This document shows positions 30,393 to 39,947 of a DNA stretch of 64,000 nucleotides, in pieces. The notes under the pieces were generated by a model. That model was not told the DNA's origin. It made no database searches and saw only the letters and a program-made list of their open reading frames with translations. The first letter of the stretch is position 1, and the number at the start of each line of letters is the position of its first letter. A program made the position numbers and the translations under genes. Source of the stretch: Alloyangia pacifica (GTDB taxonomy: Bacteria > Pseudomonadota > Alphaproteobacteria > Rhodobacterales > Rhodobacteraceae); NCBI RefSeq assembly GCF_003111685.1, contig NZ_CP022189.1:2434001-2498000 (forward strand), read 5' to 3'.

Positions 30393-31937
30393 ATGAAACC
30401 CATCCGCCTGATCTCGGGCATTCTCACGGTCGGATTCTGGACTCTCGCAAGCCGCGTCCTCGGCGTCGCCCGCGAGATCTTCATCCTCGCCTACATCGGC
30501 CCGGGCCCGGTGATGGATGCCTTCGTGGCCGCCTTCCGCCTGCCCAACATGTTCCGCCGCTTCTTTGCCGAAGGCGCTTTCAACGCGGCATTTGTCCCAA
30601 TCTTTTCAAAAAAGTACGAGGGCAAAGAGAACCCGCTCAAATTCGGCAGCGATGCGATGAACGGTCTGGCCTTCGTGCTGCTGGTGCTCTCGGCGCTGGC
30701 GCTGATCTTCATGCCGGCGCTTGTCTGGGCCACCGCCGGGGGCTTCGCGGGGGACGCGCGCTTCGACCTCACCATCGGCTATGGGCGCATCGTCTTTCCC
30801 TATATCTTCTTCATCTCGCTCGCCGCGCTCTTCTCGGGCGCGCTGAACGCCACCGGCCACTTCGCCGCCGCCGCCGCCGCACCGGTGCTGCTCAACATCT
30901 TCGTGATTATCGCCATGGTCACCGGCAGGGCCATGGGAGGTGAGATAATTGAATGGCTTGTCTGGGCCATCCCCTTCGCGGGCGTGGCCCAGTTGGTGCT
31001 GGTCTGGGTCGCTGCCGAGCGCGCCGGCATCCGCCTGCGCCCGGGCCGTCCGGTCTGGACCAAGGACATGAAGCGGCTCTTGCGCGTCGCCATTCCGGCG
31101 GCGCTGGCGGGCGGGGTGATGCAGGTCAACCTGCTGGTCGGCCAACAGGTCGCCTCGACCTTCGAAAAGGCGGTTGGCTGGCTCTACGCCGCCGACCGGC
31201 TCTACCAGTTGCCGCTCGGCGTCGTCGGCATCGCCGTGGGCATCGTGTTGCTGCCGGACCTCTCGCGGCGACTGAAAGCGCAGGACGACGCGGGCGCACG
31301 CCATGCCTTTTCCCGCGCCGGCGAGCTGTCGCTGGCGCTGACGGTGCCCGCCGCCGTGGCGCTGGTTGTGGTGCCCTTCCCGATTGTCTCGGTGCTGTTC
31401 CAACGCGGCGCCACCTCTGTCGCCGACGCGCAGGCCATTGCCTTTGCCGTGGCGATCTACGGGCTCGGCCTGCCAGCCTTCGTGCTGCAAAAAGTGCTGC
31501 AGCCGCTCTTCTTTGCCCGCGAGGACACCCGCACGCCGTTCCGCTACGCACTGTGGTGCATGGCGGTAAACGCTGTGCTCGCCATCGGTCTCGCGCCGGT
31601 TCTGGGCTGGTACGCCCCGGCCATCGCAACCACCGTCGCCGCCTGGACAATGGTCGCACAGCTTGCCTGGGGCGGGCGCAAGCTCGGCGAGGTGGCCCGC
31701 TTCGACAGCCGCTTCCGCCAGCGCATCCTGCGCATCTGCCTTGCCTCGGTGATCATGGGCGCAATTCTCTGGGGAACCATGTTGATGCTCGGCCCGTTGC
31801 TGGAGAGAAGCTACTGGCGGAGCCTCGCGCTCGTCGGTCTGATCGGCGTCGGGATCGTTTCCTATGGCATCGCCGGCCAGACCGTTGGGGCCTTCCGCCT
31901 GTCCGAGTTCAGAACCGCATTTCGCCGCAAGGGCTGA
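30393..31937 (+). CDS. murJ: Lipid II flippase MurJ
   Basis: MurJ flips the lipid-linked peptidoglycan precursor across the inner membrane. The 514-residue protein has about fourteen helices and the family N-terminus GFWTLASRVLGVAREIFIL, followed by AFRLPNMFRRFFAEGAFNAAFVP, with the conserved Arg residues lining the cavity. The start follows an AGAGG site. A phospholipase-D-fold gene begins only 3 bp after its stop codon. Confidence 0.97.
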   Translation: MKPIRLISGILTVGFWTLASRVLGVAREIFILAYIGPGPVMDAFVAAFRLPNMFRRFFAEGAFNAAFVPIFSKKYEGKENPLKFGSDAMNGLAFVLLVLSALALIFMPALVWATAGGFAGDARFDLTIGYGRIVFPYIFFISLAALFSGALNATGHFAAAAAAPVLLNIFVIIAMVTGRAMGGEIIEWLVWAIPFAGVAQLVLVWVAAERAGIRLRPGRPVWTKDMKRLLRVAIPAALAGGVMQVNLLVGQQVASTFEKAVGWLYAADRLYQLPLGVVGIAVGIVLLPDLSRRLKAQDDAGARHAFSRAGELSLALTVPAAVALVVVPFPIVSVLFQRGATSVADAQAIAFAVAIYGLGLPAFVLQKVLQPLFFAREDTRTPFRYALWCMAVNAVLAIGLAPVLGWYAPAIATTVAAWTMVAQLAWGGRKLGEVARFDSRFRQRILRICLASVIMGAILWGTMLMLGPLLERSYWRSLALVGLIGVGIVSYGIAGQTVGAFRLSEFRTAFRRKG

Positions 31938-31940
31938 CAT

Positions 31941-33428
31941 ATGACGCTGACATCGCTGATCACCGCTGCCGAGGGTTTTCCCGCCCTCGAACGGCTTTGC
32001 CATGCGGCGCAGCACGAGCTGGTGATGAGCTTCCGCATCCTCGATCCACGCACCAAGCTGCGCAGCCCCGAGCTGCGTGAGCAAGGGCTGGAGAACTGGG
32101 CCGACCTTCTGGCCGACGTGGCCCGGCGCGGCGTGACGGTGCGGATGATCATCTCTGACTTCGACCCGGTCTTCACTTCGTCGCTGCACCGGGGCGCCTG
32201 GCGCTCGGCCATGGTGTTCGCAGAACGGATGTCTGGCGACGTGCAGATCCTCTGCGCGCCGCACGGACAGAACGCCGGCTGGATCTGGCGGTGGGCGATG
32301 CGCGGCAAGATCGCACGCTACATCGCCGAACTGCGCCGCGAGGATGAGACAAGTCTCACACCCGTGCAGCGCACGGTTCTGAAGGGCGCGGTCCTGCTCC
32401 GGCCAGTGACCATCCACCAGAAGTTCGCCGTGGCAGACAGCAAGGCCTGCGTGATCGGAGGGCTCGACATCAACGAGCGTCGTTTCGACACGCCCGAGCA
32501 CGACCGTCCCGCCGACGAGACTTGGCACGACGTGTCGATGCAGGTGGACGACGCCGATTTCGCCACCGCCCTCCGTGGTCATTTCGACGACTGCTGGAAC
32601 GCCGCACTGGATTGCGGCACCTCGGGCGTGACAGGGCAGGCCGAGCGCCGCCCCACCAGCAAGCCTGCGAAAGCGCCCGAGGACCTGCGCCTCGTGCGCA
32701 CCTTCTCCGCCCCCTGCCCGGGCGCCACGCGGCTCTCCCCTCGTCCCTCGATCATCGAGCACGAGAAAGCGGTGCTTGCCTTGATCGGCGAGGCGCAGCG
32801 GCACATCTACATCGAGACCCAGTTCCTCCGCCACCGCCCGGTCGCCGAGGCGCTCGCCAAGGCGGCGGAGCGCAACCCGGGGTTGCAACTGGTGCTGCTC
32901 ATGCCATCCTTCCCCGACCGGGTGCTCTACGAGGGCAACGACGGCTGGGACACGCGGCACGGCCACGCGCTGCAGACCGAGGCGGTCAGCATCGTCCAGC
33001 GCGCCTTCGGCGACCGTGCCGCCATCGTCTCTCCGGGCCAGCAGGAAGACTCACCTGACGAGATTCCCGACCTGCTCGGCTCGGGACCGATCTACGTGCA
33101 TTCGAAGGTGATGCTCATCGATGACCGTGTCGGCCTCGTTGGCTCGGCCAACCTCAATGGGCGCAGCCTGCACTGGGACACCGAGGCCTCGGTGCTCTTC
33201 CGCAAGCCGGACGCGGTGCATGACCTGCAGCGACGGCTGGCAAAAACCTGGCTGCGAGATCACCTGGATGGCCACGACCCGGTCAGCGCCCGCACCTGGC
33301 GTCAGGCGGCCCTCAGCAACGCCGCGCAGCCGGCCGAGGAACGCGAGGGCTTCATCCTGCCCTATCCGCAGGCGGCGGGGCGGAAGTTTTCGCGCTCCCT
33401 GCCGATTCTGCCCGCCGACATGTTCTGA
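31941..33428 (+). CDS. Phospholipase D-like protein with two HKD motifs
   Basis: This 495-residue protein has two intact HxKx4D motifs, beginning at His159 (HQKFAVAD) and His387 (HSKVMLID), each followed by the GG or GS-x-N element. This is the arrangement of active phospholipase D, cardiolipin synthase and related phosphatidyltransferases. There is no signal peptide, and no long membrane segment like those at the N-terminus of cardiolipin synthases. It starts 3 bp after murJ, so it is certainly cotranscribed. The substrate is unknown; a membrane phospholipid is plausible. Confidence 0.9.
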   Translation: MTLTSLITAAEGFPALERLCHAAQHELVMSFRILDPRTKLRSPELREQGLENWADLLADVARRGVTVRMIISDFDPVFTSSLHRGAWRSAMVFAERMSGDVQILCAPHGQNAGWIWRWAMRGKIARYIAELRREDETSLTPVQRTVLKGAVLLRPVTIHQKFAVADSKACVIGGLDINERRFDTPEHDRPADETWHDVSMQVDDADFATALRGHFDDCWNAALDCGTSGVTGQAERRPTSKPAKAPEDLRLVRTFSAPCPGATRLSPRPSIIEHEKAVLALIGEAQRHIYIETQFLRHRPVAEALAKAAERNPGLQLVLLMPSFPDRVLYEGNDGWDTRHGHALQTEAVSIVQRAFGDRAAIVSPGQQEDSPDEIPDLLGSGPIYVHSKVMLIDDRVGLVGSANLNGRSLHWDTEASVLFRKPDAVHDLQRRLAKTWLRDHLDGHDPVSARTWRQAALSNAAQPAEEREGFILPYPQAAGRKFSRSLPILPADMF

Positions 33429-33439
33429 TTAGGCCGGGG

Positions 33440-34126
33440 TCAGCGCCGCTGGCGCAGCCGCTCACGCAGACGTGCCCAGCCGCCGGGCACCAGCACCATG
33501 GTCAGAAGGAAGCCCGAGGCGAAGCCGCCGAGGTCCGCAACCCAGTCGAGCGTGCCGCCAAAAAGCAAGCCGAAGAGCAGCTGGATCCCCAGAAGGATTC
33601 CGATCAACGAGAAAGCTCGCGCCTGCTGCGCCCCCATCTGCCCGAGCCGCAGCCAGAGCAGGTAGGTGAAACCTCCGATCAAGCCGTAGACCGGCGGGAA
33701 CGCCCCGATCAGCGGGATCGGCGTGCTCACGAAGCCATAGGCCAGCGCCCCGCCGAGGCACGAGACCGCGAGGATCGCCAGCGTGCGCGGCGTTCCCAGC
33801 GCCTCGCCGACCATCTTGCCGAGCGCCAGCAGCATCACCGCGGCAAAGAGCGCATGGCTGAAGCTGGCATGCACGAAGGGGTAGCTGAAGAATCGCAGCA
33901 GGTGCTGGGCCGGGAACTGCCCGGTCGACAGCATCCAGTGCCAGATCTCGTTCGAGAAGGCGAAACGCTGCAACGCATCGAGCCGCCAGCCCACCGCCCC
34001 CGGCCCCCCGAGAAGTCCGCGTGCGCCCAGCGAGAAGGCCGCCTCGACGCCGACGATGACCACGGCGAGCGCCACGATCGCGGGCGGCATCGAATTGAAC
34101 GGCGAGACATTGTGGTTGTGCGCCAT
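33440..34126 (-). CDS. Rhomboid-fold membrane protein, probable pseudoprotease
   Basis: This 228-residue six-helix protein aligns with rhomboid proteases: the FVHASFSHALF segment (His86, His91) in helix 2, the helix-4 segment, and a helix-6 DLGGFASGF. The catalytic residues are gone. The GxSG serine motif reads Gly141-Ala-Phe143-Pro144, the helix-6 histidine is Asp198, and the helix-2 oxyanion Asn position is Ala95. It should therefore bind rather than cut membrane proteins. I recall related roseobacter sequences with an aromatic-Pro in the same place. It is convergent with the phospholipase gene. Confidence 0.85.
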   Translation of the reverse strand: MAHNHNVSPFNSMPPAIVALAVVIVGVEAAFSLGARGLLGGPGAVGWRLDALQRFAFSNEIWHWMLSTGQFPAQHLLRFFSYPFVHASFSHALFAAVMLLALGKMVGEALGTPRTLAILAVSCLGGALAYGFVSTPIPLIGAFPPVYGLIGGFTYLLWLRLGQMGAQQARAFSLIGILLGIQLLFGLLFGGTLDWVADLGGFASGFLLTMVLVPGGWARLRERLRQRR

Positions 34127-34201
34127 GGTGGCCTCTTTCTTGACGGCATGTCGGGCCATGGGTAAGCCAGCCGGGACCGAATATCCAGACGGAGGAAGCC
34201 C

Positions 34202-35242
34202 ATGTCCGAGGCGGGCGACAACAATTCCGCTTTCACGCCGCGCGTGTTTTCCGGCATCCAGCCCTCGGGCGGGCTGACGCTGGGCAACTACCTTGGCGCG
34301 ATCAAGCGTTTCGTCGACATGCAGGACAGCGGGGTCGAAACGATCTACTGCGTCGTCGACATGCATGCGATCACCGTCTGGCAGGACCCCGAGGCGCTGC
34401 GCAGGCAGACCCGCGAGCTGACCGCCGGCTACCTTGCCTCCGGCCTCGATCCGGAAAAGTCGATCCTCTTCAACCAGAGCCAGGTCGCCGGCCACGCCCA
34501 GCTCGGCTGGATCTTCAACTGCGTCGCCCGGCTTGGCTGGATGAACCGGATGACCCAGTTCAAGGACAAGGCCGGCAAGAACGCCGAGAAGGCCTCGCTC
34601 GGCCTTTACGCCTATCCCGCGCTGATGGCCGCCGACATCCTGCTCTACCACGCCACCCACGTGCCGGTGGGCGAGGACCAGAAGCAGCACGTCGAGCTGA
34701 CCCGCGACATTGCGGCAAAGTTCAACCACGACTACGGCACCGACTTCTTCCCGATGACCGAGCCGGTGATCGAGGGTGCGGCGACCCGCGTCATGAGCCT
34801 GCGCGACGGCTCGAAGAAGATGTCCAAGTCCGACCCCTCGGACGCCTCACGCATCAACATGACCGATGACGCCGACGCCATCGCCAAGAAGATCCGCAAG
34901 GCCAAGACGGACCCGGACGGGCTGCCGTCGGAGGCCAAGGGCCTCGAGGGCCGCCCCGAGGCGCGCAACCTCGTCAACATCTACGCCGCCCTCGCCGGGC
35001 AAAGCGTCGACGAGGTGCTGGCCATGGCCGGCGGCAAACAGTTCTCGGAGTTCAAGCCGATGCTTGTCGATCTCGCGGTCGACAAGCTGGCGCCGATCTC
35101 CACCGAGATGGCCCGGCTGATGCAGGACCCGGCGCAGATCGACGCGATCCTCGCCGCCGGCAGCGAGCGCGCCCGCGCCATCGCCGATCCGGTCCTGCAA
35201 CGGACCTACGAGATCGTCGGCATGGTCGGCGCCAGGGCCTGA
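34202..35242 (+). CDS. trpS: Tryptophanyl-tRNA synthetase
   Basis: This class I aminoacyl-tRNA synthetase charges tRNA-Trp. The 346-residue protein has the HIGH-equivalent [13 protein letters not shown] near residue 20, the [15 protein letters not shown] tryptophan/ATP site, and KMSKSDPSD as the KMSKS loop. The ATG at 34202 is preceded by GGAGG. It is divergent from the rhomboid-like gene. Confidence 0.98.
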   Translation: MSEAGDNNSAFTPRVFSGIQPSGGLTLGNYLGAIKRFVDMQDSGVETIYCVVDMHAITVWQDPEALRRQTRELTAGYLASGLDPEKSILFNQSQVAGHAQLGWIFNCVARLGWMNRMTQFKDKAGKNAEKASLGLYAYPALMAADILLYHATHVPVGEDQKQHVELTRDIAAKFNHDYGTDFFPMTEPVIEGAATRVMSLRDGSKKMSKSDPSDASRINMTDDADAIAKKIRKAKTDPDGLPSEAKGLEGRPEARNLVNIYAALAGQSVDEVLAMAGGKQFSEFKPMLVDLAVDKLAPISTEMARLMQDPAQIDAILAAGSERARAIADPVLQRTYEIVGMVGARA

Positions 35243-35275
35243 CCCCGGCCCTGCCCCGGAGCCGAGACCGAGCCG

Positions 35276-35303
35276 AAGGGCCGTCCGCAGGGGCGGCCCT
35301 TTG
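35276..35303 (+). terminator. Probable trpS terminator
   Basis: An 11-bp stem with one non-canonical pair (AAGGGCCGTCC with GGGCGGCCCTT) is followed only by a short TTT. It is 34 bp past the trpS stop. Confidence 0.5.
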
Positions 35304-35395
35304 CACGTCCGCCCCAGCGCACTCGGGACGAGGCGGCGCGCGCGTTTCATGCTATACTCGTGCCATCGCCCCGGGCTTTAGGGAGGACCTGCGCG

Positions 35396-36298
35396 ATGGC
35401 ACTCACCCCCGACCGCACATGGATCGCCTGGACCGGGATGGAGACCGACCTGATCTTCAACCACGGCGTCGATCTTCCGCACTTCGCCGCCTTTCCGATG
35501 ATCGACGACACCGAGGGGCGCGCCCGGCTCCGCGGCTATGCCGAAGCGCTGATCTCCATCGGCCGCGAGACCGGCGCGGGGATCATCCTCGACACGCCGA
35601 CCTGGATGGCCAACCCTGACCGCGCCGCGCCCGTCGGCTATGCCGCCGACGACCTTGCCCGGGTGACGCAGGAGGCCGTTGCGCTGCTGCGCGAGATGGC
35701 GGCGCGGCACCTCGACGTCTCGACCCGGATCAGCGTGCAGATCGGCCCGCAGGGCGATGGCTACCAGCCCGGCATGGCCGCCGCCCAGGCGTCAGCCGCC
35801 TACCACGGCCCGCAGATCCGCGCCGCCGCCGAGGCCGGGGCCGACATGGTCAGCGCCTATACTCTCGGCGCCGCTGGCGAGGCGATCGGCATCGCCAGGG
35901 CAGCGGAGGAGGCGGGCATCCCCGCACTCATCGCCTTCACCGTTGAAACCGATGGCCGGCTTGCCGACGGCACGCTGCTGTCGGAAGCGGTGCAGCGACT
36001 CGCCGGCGCCGCAGAACCTGCCGCGATCATGGTGAATTGCGCCCACCCCGACCACATCGCCGAAGCCTTCGACGGCGGCGAATGGGAGTCGCATCTGGCG
36101 GGGATCGTCGCCAATGCCTCGCGCCAGAGCCACGCCGAACTCGACGCCTGCGACACGCTCGACGACGGCGACCCCGAAGAGCTGGGCACCCAGTTGGCAG
36201 ACCTGCAGCGCAGCCACCCTCGGCTGCGTGTGCTGGGCGGCTGTTGCGGCACCGACCTGCGCCACCTGCGCGAGATCGCGCGGCGGGTGTCAGGCTAG
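35396..36298 (+). CDS. Homocysteine S-methyltransferase family protein
   Basis: This 300-residue (beta/alpha)8 protein has the zinc-thiolate pattern of the family: Cys215 in VNCAHP and Cys283-Cys284 in GGCCGTD. It would move a methyl group to a thiol such as homocysteine; the methyl donor (S-methylmethionine, betaine or other) is not known. The ATG at 35396 follows GGGAGGA at ideal spacing. Its last 4 bp overlap the convergent hypothetical gene. Confidence 0.9.
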   Translation: MALTPDRTWIAWTGMETDLIFNHGVDLPHFAAFPMIDDTEGRARLRGYAEALISIGRETGAGIILDTPTWMANPDRAAPVGYAADDLARVTQEAVALLREMAARHLDVSTRISVQIGPQGDGYQPGMAAAQASAAYHGPQIRAAAEAGADMVSAYTLGAAGEAIGIARAAEEAGIPALIAFTVETDGRLADGTLLSEAVQRLAGAAEPAAIMVNCAHPDHIAEAFDGGEWESHLAGIVANASRQSHAELDACDTLDDGDPEELGTQLADLQRSHPRLRVLGGCCGTDLRHLREIARRVSG

Positions 36299-36933
36299 AC
36301 GCTGGAGGCTCCGCTCAGCCCCATGCGCGCCGTCAGCCGCAGCGCGTGGCTCGGGTCCAGGCCAGCGGGCGGCATCACTTGGTCATAAGCCGCGCGGATC
36401 AGCGCGCCGATCTCCGGGCGCAGCACCACCCGCCCGTCCTCCAATCGCCCCAGCGGCGAGCGCGACGCGAAGGCCCCGTTGCCCCATGTGAGCATCACCT
36501 GCGCCACCTGCGCCAGCGCAAGATCCTCGGCAGGCATCTGCGACAGGCTCTCGTCCATGCGCAGGAACACGAAGGCCGCCTTGATCGCGCCGTCCTTGTC
36601 AAAGCGGAACACCCGGTACTGGTTTGCGCCCCCGGCCTGCAGCCGCGCCACCATCTCCGGCAGCCCGTCGATCATCCGCCCGAGGTCCGGCAGTTCCAGA
36701 AGTTCGGCCCAGTCGCGGAAGAAAAACACCATGACGTTGGCGCCGAGCTCGGGGTCATGCTCGGCCATCTTGTGGCCCGCCATGGCGCAGACCCCCTCGA
36801 AGGCCCCCTTGACCACCGAGAGCGTCGCATCCTCCACCCCGAAGACCACCGGCACCAGGGGCCGCCCCCAGCGGGCACAGAGATAGGACCCGTCCTCGCG
36901 GGTAAACAGCGCTTCGACCTCGGCCGCGTCCAT
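36295..36933 (-). CDS. Conserved hypothetical protein
   Basis: This 212-residue, acidic, soluble protein has no signal peptide or membrane segment. I do not recognise a family. Visible features are RWGRPLVPVVFGVED near the N-terminus, a segment rich in aromatic residues (VMVFFFRDWAELLELPDL), and a helical C-terminal half. The frame has normal codon use and lies alone, 102 bp after ruvB on the same strand's upstream side. It looks like a lineage-specific protein of roseobacters. Confidence 0.75.
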   Translation of the reverse strand: MDAAEVEALFTREDGSYLCARWGRPLVPVVFGVEDATLSVVKGAFEGVCAMAGHKMAEHDPELGANVMVFFFRDWAELLELPDLGRMIDGLPEMVARLQAGGANQYRVFRFDKDGAIKAAFVFLRMDESLSQMPAEDLALAQVAQVMLTWGNGAFASRSPLGRLEDGRVVLRPEIGALIRAAYDQVMPPAGLDPSHALRLTARMGLSGASSV

Positions 36934-37035
36934 GGCTCGCCCCTTCTTCTCTTAGGCAAATACGCAAAGCGCGGCGCGCGCCACGCGGCGCTCCACCTGC
37001 CATGCCGGGCGCGCCCGCGCAAGCCCGGCGGCGGG

Positions 37036-38070
37036 TCACCCGTCGAAGAGCGTGCCCTGCCCCGGGCCCTGCGGGCGCGGCATCGGCAGGCCGAGGTGAT
37101 CCCAGGCCCGCTGCGCCAGCATCCGCCCGCGAGGGGTGCGCTGGATCAGCCCCTGCTGCAGCAGGTAGGGCTCGATCACCTCCTCAAGCGCGTCGCGGCT
37201 TTCCGAGAGCGCAGCCGAGAGCGTCTCGATGCCCACCGGCCCGCCGGAGTAATTCTCGGCCATCAGGGTCAGGTAGCGCCGGTCCGCCCCGTCGAGCCCG
37301 AGCTGGTCGACCCCGAGCCTTGTCAGCGCGCCATCGGCCAGCTCACGGGTGACGACGCCGCCGCCTTCGACAACGGCAAAATCCACCACCCGGCGCAGCA
37401 GTCGCCCGGCAATGCGCGGTGTGCCGCGCGCCCGGCGGGCGATCTCGCGCGCGCCCTCGGGCTCGGCCCGCACCCCCAACTTCACGGCGTTGCGGCTGAC
37501 AATTTCGTGCAATTCGTCCTCGGTGTAGAACTGCAGCCGGGTCGGAATGCCGAAGCGGTCGCGCAGCGGCGTTGTCAGCAGGCCAAGCCGCGTGGTCGCG
37601 CCGACCAGCGTGAAGGGCTGCAGCTCGATCCGGACGGTGCGCGCAGCCGGCCCTTCGCCGATCACCAGATCGAGCTCGTAGTCCTCCATCGCCGGGTAGA
37701 GCACCTCCTCCACCGCCGGGTTGAGCCGGTGGATCTCGTCGATGAAGAGCACGTCGCGCGCCTCGAGGTTGGTCAGGATCGCCGCCAGATCCCCGGCCTT
37801 GGCCAGCACCGGGCCGGAGGTCATCCGAAAGCCGACCCCCAGCTCGCGCGCCATGATCTGCGCCAGCGTCGTCTTGCCGAGGCCGGGCGGGCCGTGGAAC
37901 AGCGTGTGGTCCATCGCCTCGCCGCGCGACCGGGCCGACTGGATGAACACCCGCAGGTTGGCGCGCGCCTCGGCCTGGCCGATGAAATCGCCGAGCATCT
38001 GCGGGCGCAGCGCGCGGCCCTCGTCCTCGGGCAGCGGCTCGGGACGTAGGGTGGGATCGGAACCGACCAT
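37036..38070 (-). CDS. ruvB: Holliday junction branch migration helicase RuvB
   Basis: RuvB is the hexameric AAA+ motor that drives Holliday-junction migration with RuvA. The 344-residue protein has Walker [12 protein letters not shown], Walker [10 protein letters not shown], sensor GATTRLGLL, and a winged-helix C-terminal domain. It is the last gene of ruvCAB, 3 bp after ruvA. Confidence 0.98.
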   Translation of the reverse strand: MVGSDPTLRPEPLPEDEGRALRPQMLGDFIGQAEARANLRVFIQSARSRGEAMDHTLFHGPPGLGKTTLAQIMARELGVGFRMTSGPVLAKAGDLAAILTNLEARDVLFIDEIHRLNPAVEEVLYPAMEDYELDLVIGEGPAARTVRIELQPFTLVGATTRLGLLTTPLRDRFGIPTRLQFYTEDELHEIVSRNAVKLGVRAEPEGAREIARRARGTPRIAGRLLRRVVDFAVVEGGGVVTRELADGALTRLGVDQLGLDGADRRYLTLMAENYSGGPVGIETLSAALSESRDALEEVIEPYLLQQGLIQRTPRGRMLAQRAWDHLGLPMPRPQGPGQGTLFDG

Positions 38071-38073
38071 GAT

Positions 38074-38745
38074 TTATCCCTTCGGCGCCAGCAGCTTCAG
38101 CGCGGCGCGGATCAGCGCCGGGGTCTCGGCCTCTGGATCCTCACCCGCCGCCTGCGCCACCGCCGAGGCCGCCTCTCCCGGACCGTAGCCGAGGTTGCCG
38201 AGCGCCGAGAGCGCCTCGGATTGCGCCGAGGCGTTGGGCTTGGCCGCAGGCATCTTGCGCGCCGCCGGCGCGGGTGTCGCTGCCGGCGTATCCTCGATCA
38301 CCACATCCTCGGCGGAGGTCACCTGCCCCGCGCCCATGGCCATGACCATCGGCGCCTTGTCCTTCAGCTCGTTGACCACGCGCTGCGCGGTCTTCGGGCC
38401 GATGCCCTTGGCGGCCTTGATCGCGTTCCAGTCGCCAAGCGCGATGGCGCGGCTCACCCCGTCCGGGCCCAGCGTGCCCAGAATGGCAAGCGAGGCCTTG
38501 GCCCCCACGCCCTGCACCGACATCAGCAGGCGGAACCATTCCTTTTCCACCAGCGAGGGAAAGCCGTAGAGCTGCAGCAAATCCTCGCGCACCAGAAGGT
38601 CAGTGTAGAGCGCCGCCGCCTCGCCCGGGGCCAGCGTCATGAGCACCCGCTCGGAGCAATAGACCACGTAGCCCACGCCCCGCACGTCGATCAGCGCGTG
38701 ATCGTCACCCTTGTAATCCACCCGTCCGGCGATCCGTCCGATCAT
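38074..38745 (-). CDS. ruvA: Holliday junction branch migration protein RuvA
   Basis: RuvA binds four-way DNA junctions as a tetramer. The 223-residue protein has the OB-fold N-terminus [13 protein letters not shown], two helix-hairpin-helix motifs ([13 protein letters not shown] and [13 protein letters not shown]), and a C-terminal domain that contacts RuvB. An Ala/Pro-rich linker (about residues 145-175) is longer than in E. coli. Its ATG overlaps the ruvC stop by 4 bp. Confidence 0.98.
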   Translation of the reverse strand: MIGRIAGRVDYKGDDHALIDVRGVGYVVYCSERVLMTLAPGEAAALYTDLLVREDLLQLYGFPSLVEKEWFRLLMSVQGVGAKASLAILGTLGPDGVSRAIALGDWNAIKAAKGIGPKTAQRVVNELKDKAPMVMAMGAGQVTSAEDVVIEDTPAATPAPAARKMPAAKPNASAQSEALSALGNLGYGPGEAASAVAQAAGEDPEAETPALIRAALKLLAPKG

Positions 38746-39230
38746 GCCTTCACCTTCATTCTTTGCACGCCCTGATGATGCGCATGACATATCGCGATGG
38801 CCAGTGCATCCGCCGCGTCGGGGCTGTCGATGACGACACCCGGCAGTTGCATCCGCACCATGTGGTCGACCTGCGCCTTTTCCGCATGGCCGACGCCGAC
38901 CACCGTCTTCTTGACCTTGTTGGGGGCATATTCGCCGATCTCGAGCCCGAACTGCGCCGGCACCAGCATGGCGATGCCGCGGGCCTGACCAAGCTTCAGC
39001 GTGCCCGCCCCGTCGCGGTTGACGAAGGTCTGTTCCACCGCGGCGATCTCGGGCTGCCAGCGGTGCAGAACGTCGGTCAGCTGTTCATGCAGGGTGAGCA
39101 ACCGCGCGGCGAGCGTCCCCTGTCCCGAATCGCACGTGCCGTTTGCAACGTGCCGCAAGCGGCTGCCCTCCGCCTCGATCACCCCCCAACCGAGGTGTCG
39201 GAGGCCGGGATCGATTCCGATCACCCGCAT
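38742..39230 (-). CDS. ruvC: Holliday junction resolvase RuvC
   Basis: RuvC is a dimeric endonuclease that cuts Holliday junctions. The 162-residue protein has the acidic active site: Asp7 in GIDPG, Glu in AVEQTF, and the Asp pair in [11 protein letters not shown]. The start at 39230 gives the usual N-terminus [16 protein letters not shown]; the extension upstream is not conserved. It is the first gene of the ruvCAB operon. Confidence 0.97.
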   Translation of the reverse strand: MRVIGIDPGLRHLGWGVIEAEGSRLRHVANGTCDSGQGTLAARLLTLHEQLTDVLHRWQPEIAAVEQTFVNRDGAGTLKLGQARGIAMLVPAQFGLEIGEYAPNKVKKTVVGVGHAEKAQVDHMVRMQLPGVVIDSPDAADALAIAICHAHHQGVQRMKVKA

Positions 39231-39560
39231 TTTTGCCTGCCCGTTCTTGTTTTTCTGCGCCCGGACTAGCACGAAACGCGAACATCCGCCAAGCCCTCGG
39301 CCCCCTGCTTTTCTCCGCCTGCGACCGTGCGAGCACGGCAGCGGCGACTCCGGAGAGCAAACGCGACACATGACAGTCAAAGCGCGACATGGACCGCCTG
39401 CTTTTTGGGTTAATTTACAAAGCTGTTGCTCAATTTGAGTGCTATGTGAAAACCGCAGAGCCCCCATGCATTTTTGACCAGTTGTTAGAAATGCACGGCG
39501 CCTCTATCTCCCGCTCAGAATTCAGGCACTTTAAAAACTTCGAGACAAGGACACTGACCC
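39231..39560. other. Intergenic region ruvC/DUF1127
   Basis: This 330-bp gap has no gene. Its right half (about 39400-39560) is clearly richer in A and T than the surroundings and contains the short palindrome CTCAATTTGAG at 39429-39439. It probably contains the DUF1127 promoter and a long leader. I cannot name a confident -35/-10 pair. Confidence 0.55.
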
Positions 39561-39827
39561 ATGGCTGCTTATGACTACTCGCGCGACGCTTCGGGCGCCG
39601 CTGGTCTGGCAGGTCGCATCGGCAACGTCTTCGTCACCGGCTTCGCGCCCGTCGCCGCTGATGAGACCCCCCGTTCGGCCGGCCTCTTTGCTACCCTCTT
39701 CGGCATGGTTGCCGAGTGGAACGACGCCCGTCTGACCCGCAAGAGCCTGATGGCTCTGACCGACCGGGAACTCGACGATATCGGCCTCACCCGCGCCGAC
39801 ATCCCCGCGATCGCTCGTCGCCGCTGA
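39561..39827 (+). CDS. DUF1127 small protein
   Basis: This 88-residue protein has the DUF1127 (YjiS-like) motif at its C-terminus: LMALTDRELDDIGLTRADI followed by Ala-Arg-Arg-Arg. The motif is an arginine-rich amphipathic segment. In Rhodobacter and Agrobacterium such proteins bind RNA or affect small-RNA turnover and phosphate or stress responses. The N-terminal 45 residues are lineage-specific. The ATG has AAGGA upstream, and the gene is a single transcription unit with its own strong terminator. Confidence 0.9.
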   Translation: MAAYDYSRDASGAAGLAGRIGNVFVTGFAPVAADETPRSAGLFATLFGMVAEWNDARLTRKSLMALTDRELDDIGLTRADIPAIARRR

Positions 39828-39847
39828 TCTCTTCCGAGATCATGCAT

Positions 39848-39885
39848 AAAGGCCGCTGTCCTGTTCGGGACAGCGGCCTTTCTTA
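39848..39885 (+). terminator. Terminator of the DUF1127 gene
   Basis: A perfect 14-bp stem (39848-39861 with 39868-39881) with a 6-base loop is followed by TCTTAT. The strength suggests a highly expressed short transcript. Confidence 0.92.
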
Positions 39886-39947
39886 TGTCCGTCCGACGGA
39901 GATCTGCCCGGTCGAAGGCAGCTGGCGGGGCCGTGGCCCCCTCGCTC

